From Candidatus Nomurabacteria bacterium RIFCSPLOWO2_02_FULL_42_17 (GTDB taxonomy: Bacteria; Patescibacteriota; Minisyncoccia; Phycocordibacterales; MFVN01): 11,346 bases of DNA. The position numbers were made by a program, and so were the translations under genes. The stretch spans positions 1 to 11,346 of the forward strand of contig MFVN01000024.1 of assembly GCA_001786095.1 (NCBI GenBank), in the 5' to 3' direction. Shown here one piece after another: positions 1 through 4,985 of the stretch. The notes below the pieces were generated by a model that had not been told where the DNA came from, did no database searches, and was given only the letters and a program-made list of their open reading frames with translations. Position 1 is the first letter of the stretch. Each line of letters begins with the position of its first letter.

Positions 1-1119
1 AGCATAGATATCGTAGTTGTTATCACCACCAGAAGTCGTGGCGATATAGATTCCATAATTGTTGGTGGAAGCGCCGGTACTGCCAGTGAAATCGCCGGTG
101 GAGGTGATATAGAGTCCATATTTATTAATGCCATCAGTGGTGGTGTTGGTGGAAATATTTTCCAGATAGCCGGAGTAGTTGGTGGCGGTCCTAGCGCCGG
201 ATATATAAGAATGAAAACGGCCAAGAGGACTTGTTGTTCCGATGCCAATATTACCGTCGCTGGCTGGATTAATACTAGTGGCGTTTAAAATTAAATCTGT
301 ATAGACATCGTTTACATAATCGTAAGCTCCAATCCTTCCTTGTCCACTTACAGCCGAAAGTTTTAAACCAGATCCAGCAGAAGCGTCAAGTGCACCAAGG
401 ACGCCATCTCTAATCCAAATCCGCCCGCCATTAATATCTATCTCGGCATCGGGCGCAATCGTTCCCCCAATCCCGATTCTTCCATTATCTGAAACTATCA
501 GATCTAAATTATCGCTTGAATCTTTGACAACAAACTCGGCAGATAATTTATCTGGCGAGGTATCATTAGCATTGTTAGAAAATGCCGTATTTACCGTTAA
601 ACTCGTATTTGACGCGATTGCGGTAACGGTTCTGGTTTGCCCTGTAACGGTTATGCGATCGCCCACTATTAATTCCGTGGTGAAAAGCGTTCCCACTCCG
701 GTAACGGTAGTGGAAGCGGCGGGATCTATACTCCCAGTTAAAACAGAAGTCGCTGTCCCTTTCAAACGCCCCGACCCGGCGACATCTAATTTGAGGAGAG
801 GACTTGTTGTTCCAATCCCCAACCTATTATTCGTATCATCCCAGAATAAATTAGCGTTGTCTTGATTAAGATTGCCGGAACTATCTACGAAAAGAACTGA
901 ACCGGTGGTGCCCGAGCCGACCGAGACGCCTGTGGCAATGGGAGTAACTGTGCAATTAGCGGAGCCCGGGGTACAGTTGGGATTCAACTCGGCGGGTGGA
1001 GTGTAGGGGCTAGTGGGCGGAGACGCTTGAGTGATGGAAAAAGTAACGAGAATAATAGCAATAAAAATGATTGCGGTAAGATGAAGATGTTTTTTAAGTT
1101 GGGTTAGGAAATATATCAT
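1..1119 (-). CDS. secreted fibre-like surface protein, C-terminus missing (runs off left edge)
   Basis: An open frame of 373 codons begins at ATG 1119 on the minus strand and reaches base 1 without a stop, so the 3' end lies outside the window. Residues 15-31 form a hydrophobic segment followed by a Pro-rich stretch, which looks like a signal peptide or anchor. Residues 92-107 read FWDDTNNRLGIGTTSP and residues 289-298 read GNIGIGTTSP. This motif is typical of long repetitive CPR surface proteins and phage tail-fibre-like proteins, many of which end in an S74 chaperone domain. Residues 139-180 form a Thr/Val-rich segment (GVGTLFTTEL, then GDRITVTG) like small beta domains of such proteins. 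From about residue 334 there are YGLYI/YGIYI repeats. There is no catalytic motif. I infer an exported cell-surface or adhesive role; the exact function is unknown. It has its own promoter just upstream. Confidence 0.85.
   Translation of the reverse strand, partial: MIYFLTQLKKHLHLTAIIFIAIILVTFSITQASPPTSPYTPPAELNPNCTPGSANCTVTPIATGVSVGSGTTGSVLFVDSSGNLNQDNANLFWDDTNNRLGIGTTSPLLKLDVAGSGRLKGTATSVLTGSIDPAASTTVTGVGTLFTTELIVGDRITVTGQTRTVTAIASNTSLTVNTAFSNNANDTSPDKLSAEFVVKDSSDNLDLIVSDNGRIGIGGTIAPDAEIDINGGRIWIRDGVLGALDASAGSGLKLSAVSGQGRIGAYDYVNDVYTDLILNATSINPASDGNIGIGTTSPLGRFHSYISGARTATNYSGYLENISTNTTTDGINKYGLYITSTGDFTGSTGASTNNYGIYIATTSGGDNNYDIYA
224..240. repeat. 17-nt direct repeat inside the fibre gene, copy 1
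   Basis: AGAGGACTTGTTGTTCC occurs here and again, identical, at 797-813. On the minus strand both encode the GTTSPL core of the GIGTTSP motif. The exact match suggests recent internal duplication or recombination between repeat units. Confidence 0.8.
797..813. repeat. 17-nt direct repeat inside the fibre gene, copy 2
   Basis: Identical to 224-240. It encodes the GTTSPL part of the first GIGTTSP motif (residues 101-107). Confidence 0.8.
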
Positions 1120-1134
1120 CTTTTTTTGGTTTTA

Positions 1135-1162
1135 ATTTTAACAGATGTAAAGAAAAAGTCAA
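1135..1162 (-). promoter_or_regulatory. promoter of the fibre-like gene (extended -10)
   Basis: On the minus strand TTGACT (1162-1157) is followed after 16 bp by TAAAAT (1140-1135). TGT directly precedes the -10, giving an extended -10. The predicted start near 1128 leaves a leader of about 9 nt before ATG 1119. This is one of the best sigma70-type matches in the window. Confidence 0.65.
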
Positions 1163-1164
1163 TT

Positions 1165-1193
1165 AAAACAAGCTGGCCTAGCCACCAACCAGC
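1165..1193 (-). terminator. possible weak terminator of the M50 protease gene
   Basis: On the minus strand GCTGG and CCAGC can pair across a 12-nt loop spanning the protease stop codon, followed by TTGTTTT. The stem is only 5 bp, so this is a weak call. Confidence 0.25.
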
Positions 1194-1789
1194 CATTTAT
1201 ATATTATACCAATTATGGGTGAAATTGGATTCCATAAAAATACAACCACGAAAATAAAACCCCAAAGCGCGTAGCGTTCCATTAATGCTTCCAGAAAAAA
1301 CCACCTGCGTGGCAGAAATGACAGAAGAATTTTAGAACCATCCAAGGGCGGCACGGGAATTAAATTAAAAACAGCTAAAGCAATATTAATAATAACAATA
1401 AAAAAAGCAATTTGCTGAAAACCTTGACCTAGATCGGCACCCATAAAACGTAAAACTAAACCAAAAATCGTGGCCAGAAAAAGATTAGTTAAAACGCCAG
1501 CCGAAGCCACCGCCAATGTTCCCCAACGACGATGAGAAAGATTAGCTGGGTTGTAAGGCACGGGCTTGGCCCAGCCCACCACGGCCGGCGAATGAAGAGC
1601 GATAAGAAAAATTGGTAAAATTACCGAACCAAACGGGTCAAGATGTTTGATGGGATTCAATGTTATTCGACCAGCCAGACGCGCGGTGGAATCGCCAAAA
1701 CGTTCAGCCACGTAACCATGCGCCATTTCGTGCACAATTACTGATAAAATAAGCACGGCCACCTGAAAAATTGATTCTGTCAGTTGCAT
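1178..1789 (-). CDS. site-2 protease family (peptidase M50) membrane metalloprotease
   Basis: 203 residues. The zinc-binding helix HEMAH lies at residues 20-24 in the first membrane segment, and the third ligand motif NLIPVPPLDG is at about 142-151 (Asp150). Further hydrophobic segments lie near 54-65, 93-115, 126-147 and 172-196. This fits the short group of S2P-like intramembrane proteases lacking a PDZ domain. Such enzymes cut transmembrane segments within the bilayer, but the substrate cannot be told from the sequence. The start at 1789 is the only ATG that keeps the HExxH helix whole; there is no Shine-Dalgarno sequence. The gene is divergent from rpmB, and its start codon lies at the edge of a repeat shared with the rpmB leader. 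Confidence 0.93.
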   Translation of the reverse strand: MQLTESIFQVAVLILSVIVHEMAHGYVAERFGDSTARLAGRITLNPIKHLDPFGSVILPIFLIALHSPAVVGWAKPVPYNPANLSHRRWGTLAVASAGVLTNLFLATIFGLVLRFMGADLGQGFQQIAFFIVIINIALAVFNLIPVPPLDGSKILLSFLPRRWFFLEALMERYALWGFIFVVVFLWNPISPIIGIIYKWLVGG

Positions 1790-1813
1790 CCCGTTAGAAG
1801 CAGGTCGCGGTCA
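1788..1813 (-). repeat. inverted-repeat leader motif, arm at the protease start
   Basis: On the minus strand this reads TGACCGCG, then ACCT, then GCTTCTAACGGGAT, ending in the protease start codon. The 14-nt block recurs in opposite orientation at 1895-1908, again preceded by TGACCGTG. It could be a shared regulator site or the termini of a small inverted-repeat element. Confidence 0.6.
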
Positions 1814-1851
1814 ATCTGCATACTTGTAAATTATTATTAATTTTTCGAATG

Positions 1852-1857
1852 ATTATA
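1852..1857 (-). promoter_or_regulatory. candidate -10 box for the M50 protease gene
   Basis: A perfect TATAAT on the minus strand (1857-1852), about 62 nt before ATG 1789. No convincing -35 is seen (ACCAAG lies at 17 bp). The implied leader of about 55 nt would contain the TGACCGCG/GCTTCTAACGGGAT motif. Confidence 0.35.
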
Positions 1858-1881
1858 AATTTCATATACTATTTCTTGGTT

Positions 1882-1908
1882 CACGGTGACCGTGGCTTCT
1901 AACGGGAT
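1882..1908 (+). repeat. inverted-repeat leader motif, arm before rpmB, with small palindrome
   Basis: CACGGT-G-ACCGTG (1882-1894) is a perfect 6-bp palindrome around one base, followed directly by GCTTCTAACGGGAT (1895-1908). The latter is the exact inverse of 1788-1801. With the TGACCG core, the two arms align over about 22 positions with one 4-nt gap. Confidence 0.6.
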
Positions 1909-1946
1909 TGCATAAATATTATTTATATGATAGCATAATTAATGTT

Positions 1947-2189
1947 ATGGCAAAAATTTGTCCAATTTTAAATAAAGGTTCCTTGGTCGGTGGCGGCTAT
2001 TCCAATCGCACGCGCGCCACTAAATTTAATCCGACGGGACTACGTCGGAGATATCCGAATTTGCAGAAAAAGAAAATTTTTATTCCAGAACTTAATAAAT
2101 CAATCCGCATAACACTTTCAACTAAGGGCCTAAAAACACTAAACAAAAATGGCGTTTACAGAACTCTCAAAAAAGCCGGAGTGATTTAA
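1947..2189 (+). CDS. rpmB: 50S ribosomal protein L28 (bL28), form lacking the zinc cysteines
   Basis: 80 residues from ATG 1947 (MAKICPILNKGSLVGGGYSN). An upstream in-frame TTG at 1908 would add a 13-residue tail not seen in L28, so ATG 1947 is preferred. The small basic protein with RRRYPNLQKKKIFIPELN matches the RRFxPNLQ core that holds L28 on the large ribosomal subunit. Zinc-binding L28 has two CxxC pairs. Here the first is reduced to a lone Cys5 and the second is replaced by LSTKGLK, the known zinc-independent type. A TATGAT at 1926-1931 could be a -10, implying a leader of roughly 9 nt, but no -35 fits. The last 23 bp overlap the convergent membrane protein gene. Confidence 0.93.
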   Translation: MAKICPILNKGSLVGGGYSNRTRATKFNPTGLRRRYPNLQKKKIFIPELNKSIRITLSTKGLKTLNKNGVYRTLKKAGVI

Positions 2190-2436
2190 ACAAACCGAGC
2201 CCGAACAGGCCGGAAATGAAAAAAATAAACAGTCCGATTGCGCCCTTCCGGGTTCCCGGGTGTGCGTGGAACACGGTGAGTATGACGAACGCGACGAGCG
2301 CGGCGAACGCGACGAGTGCCACTTTTTCGTTTTCAACTCCAAAGTTTAGGGCTGAAAAGTATACCACGTATATAACAATGGCCATGACGGCCATAGAAAC
2401 CGCGCATTTAAGGGCGGTAAAGTTTTTCTTTTCCAT
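2167..2436 (-). CDS. small membrane protein of unknown function
   Basis: 89 residues and very hydrophobic. Predicted membrane segments lie at about 9-31, 37-57 and 65-83, with the short loop HAHPGTRKG (57-65) between the last two. Lys3 and Lys4 precede the first segment. The middle segment carries a tandem VALVAFAALVAFV pattern, seen in the DNA as repeated GCGACGAG/GCGAACGCGACGAG units near 2289-2315. I do not recognise the family. The hydrophobic pattern favours this frame over the overlapping plus-strand frame at 2216-2443. Its end overlaps rpmB by 23 bp in convergent orientation. There is no clear Shine-Dalgarno sequence and the promoter is not obvious. Confidence 0.6.
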   Translation of the reverse strand: MEKKNFTALKCAVSMAVMAIVIYVVYFSALNFGVENEKVALVAFAALVAFVILTVFHAHPGTRKGAIGLFIFFISGLFGLGLFKSLRLF

Positions 2437-2519
2437 GATATAGGTTTGTTTTAAAGTAATTGAAAAATTTTCAAATCCAGTTGGAATATAGCAATTCTAA
2501 TGTTATCTGTCAACCCTAT

Positions 2520-2544
2520 CTCCGCTAGGTCTTTCCTAGCGGAG
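2520..2544. repeat. REP-like palindrome, left copy
   Basis: The arms CTCCGCTAGG (2520-2529) and CCTAGCGGAG (2535-2544) pair perfectly over 10 bp around the loop TCTTT. On the minus strand the right arm supplies the last codons and stop of the transposase (CTC CGC TAG = Leu Arg stop). It may also act as the 3' mRNA hairpin. Confidence 0.8.
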
Positions 2545-3189
2545 GGTGATCCAATCAAATATTTCCTTTTTAAAATTTTGCTTAGTTGGAAAATAATTCG
2601 GAAATAATTCTCTATTAAGAATCACTTTTCCAGGACGATTGAGATCTAGATAATCTAGATAACTTGAGTACGGATATTCTGCTAAATATGTTAATGCTTT
2701 AGTTTTATTTTTTATTCCATTCTCTTTCCATTTAGATTCAATAAGTTTTATGGGGTTTAAATGAATATATGAAAATAAATATTTTAAATATCTATCGGTA
2801 TCTGTATGTTCGGCTTTAAATTTACCTTCAAACAAACCACCAGAACGTTTATATTTTTTATTGTAATACATAACATACGCGGTGATAAGTTTTTGCATAA
2901 ATTTACTAATACTCCCTCTTTCCGTTTGGGTAATCAAAATATGAAAATGATTTGGCATTAAACAAAATGCGCCGATATTTACAATTTGACTCCCCCGTAT
3001 AGAGTTGTACAAACTTTGTTTTTTCCCAAGATTATCAATTTTAAAATTTTCAGATGAATTACACGCAAAAAGCAACCCTAAAAAACGAGCATAATCATCT
3101 TTATCTCTAAAGATTGTTTGCTTACTATTTCCACGATTATAAATATGATAGTATTCGCCGTCTATAAAGACTACTTTTCGTAATGGCAT
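2536..3189 (-). CDS. REP-associated tyrosine transposase (Y1/IS200-like HUH family)
   Basis: 217 residues. The N-terminus has the RAYT signature YHIYNRGN (14-21), then IFRDKDDYARFL (26-37). The HUH metal-binding motif is HFH at 81-83 within LMPNHFHILI. The downstream helix has candidate nucleophile tyrosines at 105, 108 and 109 (AYVMYYNKKY), followed by GGLFEGKFKA and YLKYLFSYIHLNPIK. Enzymes of this family cut and join single-stranded DNA at REP palindromes. The gene lies between two such palindromes, and its stop codon is inside the left one. No truncation is apparent, so it may be active. The start at 3189 is supported by TATACT six nt upstream. Confidence 0.93.
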   Translation of the reverse strand: MPLRKVVFIDGEYYHIYNRGNSKQTIFRDKDDYARFLGLLFACNSSENFKIDNLGKKQSLYNSIRGSQIVNIGAFCLMPNHFHILITQTERGSISKFMQKLITAYVMYYNKKYKRSGGLFEGKFKAEHTDTDRYLKYLFSYIHLNPIKLIESKWKENGIKNKTKALTYLAEYPYSSYLDYLDLNRPGKVILNRELFPNYFPTKQNFKKEIFDWITLR

Positions 3190-3195
3190 AAAAAC

Positions 3196-3201
3196 AGTAT
3201 A
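3196..3201 (-). promoter_or_regulatory. -10 box of the transposase gene (leaderless)
   Basis: TATACT on the minus strand ends 6 nt before ATG 3189, giving TATACTGTTTTTATG. This is almost identical to TATACTGTATTTATG before the FKBP gene. Transcription would start at or next to the ATG. The -35 position would fall inside the right palindrome (TTCCTA at 17 bp, a poor match). Confidence 0.5.
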
Positions 3202-3211
3202 TCAAATTTAT

Positions 3212-3238
3212 CCTCCGCTAGGAAGGACCTAGCGGAGG
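3212..3238. repeat. REP-like palindrome, right copy
   Basis: The arms CCTCCGCTAGG (3212-3222) and CCTAGCGGAGG (3228-3238) pair perfectly over 11 bp around AAGGA. It ends 3 nt before the stop of the MBL gene, so it also forms the 3' hairpin of that minus-strand transcript, though no T-tract follows. Confidence 0.8.
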
Positions 3239-3241
3239 GGT

Positions 3242-4090
3242 TTAGAATTTGAAGATAATTGTGCCCTGCTGGTCGGTGCGCAGGATTTTTACGCCGAGTG
3301 AAGCGAAGCGTTCCAGCACTTCCGGGTGCGGGTGACCGTAGCGATTGCCAGCGCCGACGGAAATAACAGCTTCGTCCGGCGCGACAGCGCGTAAAAATTC
3401 TCCACTAGAAGAAGTGCGCGAACCGTGATGGCTAATTTTTAATATATCGGCATCTAATTTTACACCATCACGCTCAACTAAATACTCTTCAATTTTAGCC
3501 GGCGCGTCGCCGGTTAACATAAAAATATTATCGTTTGTGGTTAATTTGCCGATAATTGAACCGTCATTGGTCTTCCAATCAGAAACATCTTTATCAGGAA
3601 AAAGAATTTCAAAAACCATGCCATCCTCTTCGTCTAAAATAATTTTCATTCCCCGGCGGGCGATCAGCCGCCGCGCGCCTTCGCGCGCGACGGCTTTTTC
3701 AAATTCACCGTAAACATCCGTATCCGGGCGCGTGCCGGGCTCCACAATAACGCCGATATCATAACGCTCTAAAATATTCAGAAATCCGCCGATATGATCT
3801 TTGTCTGGATTAGAAATAAGTAAAACATCAATGGAGTGGTCAGAAAAAGGCATAACTTCGCCAAGCACGCGCAAGGTCGCCTTGCCGGGCCCGCCATCAA
3901 TCATCATCTGGTTTCCGTTTGGGGCTTCAATATAAACGGCATCGCCCTGCCCCACATCCAAAAAAGCCACTTTGGCCGTTCCTGCCCCGAACGCGGTATG
4001 TGTTGTCCAAACTATATACCAGACATAAACCGCGCTGAAAAAAAGAACCGCCGGCATCAACCACCATAAATTCTCTTTCAATTTCCGCAT
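3242..4090 (-). CDS. membrane-anchored ComEC-type metallo-beta-lactamase domain protein
   Basis: 282 residues. A single membrane segment lies at about 9-29, then an MBL fold matching the C-terminal domain of ComEC/Rec2: FLDVGQGDAVYI (43-54), IDGG (64-67), NPDKDHIGG (94-102), LTGD (192-195), HHGS (221-224) and GHPHP (252-256). It lacks the ComEC channel region, so it is a stand-alone extracytoplasmic hydrolase, perhaps a nuclease in DNA uptake or scavenging; the substrate is inferred. The usual first histidine of the HPDxDH motif is Asn94 here, while Asp96, Asp98 and His99 remain. The gene is divergent from thyA, with a -10 box 6 nt before its ATG suggesting a leaderless mRNA. Confidence 0.9.
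   Translation of the reverse strand: MRKLKENLWWLMPAVLFFSAVYVWYIVWTTHTAFGAGTAKVAFLDVGQGDAVYIEAPNGNQMMIDGGPGKATLRVLGEVMPFSDHSIDVLLISNPDKDHIGGFLNILERYDIGVIVEPGTRPDTDVYGEFEKAVAREGARRLIARRGMKIILDEEDGMVFEILFPDKDVSDWKTNDGSIIGKLTTNDNIFMLTGDAPAKIEEYLVERDGVKLDADILKISHHGSRTSSSGEFLRAVAPDEAVISVGAGNRYGHPHPEVLERFASLGVKILRTDQQGTIIFKF
3667..3699 (+). other. GC-rich hairpin plus T5 inside the MBL gene, antisense terminator-like
   Basis: On the plus strand GCCGCCGCGCG (3667-3677) pairs with CGCGCGACGGC (3684-3694) with one mismatch, followed by TTTTT. On the coding (minus) strand it encodes Arg/Ala-rich residues (AREGARRLIARR), so it may only reflect codon use. If functional it would stop antisense transcription. 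Confidence 0.3.
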
Positions 4091-4096
4091 TACACT

Positions 4097-4127
4097 ATTA
4101 TAATGTATTTGTGATTTAATATGTCAT
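4097..4127 (-). promoter_or_regulatory. promoter of the MBL gene (leaderless)
   Basis: On the minus strand TATAAT (4102-4097) ends 6 nt before ATG 4090. ATGACA (4127-4122, five of six to TTGACA) lies 19 bp upstream. The predicted start coincides with the ATG. It overlaps the thyA promoter on the opposite strand. Confidence 0.55.
4099..4104 (+). promoter_or_regulatory. -10 box of the thyA operon
   Basis: A perfect TATAAT in the 46-bp divergent gap, predicting a leader of about 26 nt before ATG 4137. The only -35 at 17 bp is TTTCAA (4076-4081), a weak match lying within the MBL coding region. The two divergent -10 boxes overlap in ATTATAAT, so RNA polymerase binding in one direction should exclude the other. 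Confidence 0.5.
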
Positions 4128-4136
4128 TACAAACCA

Positions 4137-4985
4137 ATGAGAAACTATAACACTCTATTAAAAGAAATAATGGAAAATGGCACAGACCGCAAAGGCCGTA
4201 ATGGCGACACACGCGGGCTTTTTACCAAACAACTACGTTTTAAAATGGATAAGGGCTTTCCGGCCACAACCACAAAAAAACTGGCCTTCCGAACAGTAGC
4301 CGCCGAACTTTTGTGTTTTATAAATGGTATTTCAGATAATAAAATTTTTAATCGTTTGGGCTGTCATATCTGGGATGCTAACGCCAAAGCACCTTATTGG
4401 AAACCTAAGGCCAAGTTTGAGGGTGATTTAGGGCGGATTTATGGCGTACAATGGCGTGAGTGGCACGCGCCCGACGGGCAAAAAATTGATCAACTTAAAA
4501 ACGCCATTGAGCAACTTAAAAAAGATCCGCATGGTCGGCGCATTATTGTTTCAGCTTGGAATCCGGGCGAACTTGAACAGATGGCTCTGCCGCCCTGCCA
4601 CGCGCTTTACCAATTTTATTCAGCTAATGGAAAATTATCTCTGCATATGTTCCAGCGCAGTTGCGATATGTTTTTAGGCGTACCTTTTAATATCTCATCA
4701 TACGCGTTACTGCTTCATATAATTGCGCAGATTGTCGGTCAAACACCAGATGAGTTAATTTTAACCTTAGGCGACGCGCATATTTATAATGATCATTTTG
4801 ATGCGGTTAAGGAACAGCTCGCGCGCGAACCCTTTCCCCTACCTAAACTCTGGCTTAATCCGGAAATAAAATCACTGGAAGACTTAGTTGTTGAAAAATT
4901 TCAGGAACCAGATGATGTTTATAAAATCGTAAAGTTGGAAAACTACCAATGCCACCCGGCTATTAAAGCCAAAATGGCAGTATGA
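4137..4985 (+). CDS. thyA: thymidylate synthase
   Basis: 282 residues, near the usual 264-residue bacterial length. It converts dUMP and 5,10-methylene-THF to dTMP and dihydrofolate in the cytoplasm. The catalytic cysteine is Cys154 in LPPCHALYQF. The phosphate-binding QRSCDMFLGVPFN (173-185) and the nucleotide-binding GDAHIYNDH (212-220) are intact. Residues 41-55 (FPATTTKKLAFRTVA) match the ThyA folate/phosphate region. It leads an operon: its TGA overlaps the ATG of the next gene (ATGA, 4982-4985), implying translational coupling. folA, which reduces the dihydrofolate produced here, is two genes downstream. No Shine-Dalgarno sequence precedes ATG 4137. Confidence 0.97.
   Translation: MRNYNTLLKEIMENGTDRKGRNGDTRGLFTKQLRFKMDKGFPATTTKKLAFRTVAAELLCFINGISDNKIFNRLGCHIWDANAKAPYWKPKAKFEGDLGRIYGVQWREWHAPDGQKIDQLKNAIEQLKKDPHGRRIIVSAWNPGELEQMALPPCHALYQFYSANGKLSLHMFQRSCDMFLGVPFNISSYALLLHIIAQIVGQTPDELILTLGDAHIYNDHFDAVKEQLAREPFPLPKLWLNPEIKSLEDLVVEKFQEPDDVYKIVKLENYQCHPAIKAKMAV

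Larger units (their letters stand above)
2520..3238 (-). mobile_element. REP-transposase unit: RAYT gene between two inverted REP-like palindromes
   Basis: The transposase gene is bracketed by palindromes at 2520-2544 and 3212-3238. They share the same stem (CTCCGCTAGG / CCTAGCGGAG) and have complementary loops (TCTTT versus AAGGA, one base different after inversion), so they face each other as inverted copies. This is the arrangement known for RAYTs and their cognate REP sequences. The unit is visibly more A+T-rich than the MBL gene beside it, which suits acquisition. Confidence 0.7.

Noticed and set aside
524..865. Plus-strand open frame of 113 codons
   Set aside because: It lies antisense to the fibre-like gene, whose minus frame continues through with recognisable motifs. 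It has a low-complexity composition and no family resemblance.
1908..1946. TTG start adding 13 residues to L28
   Set aside because: The extension is not L28-like, and ATG 1947 gives the canonical MAK start.
2216..2443. Plus-strand open frame opposite the small membrane protein
   Set aside because: The Ser/Thr/Ala-rich product has no structure, while the minus frame gives three regular membrane segments.
2520..3238. CRISPR-like repeats
   Set aside because: Only two palindromes, about 690 bp apart, with a transposase between them and no regular spacers.
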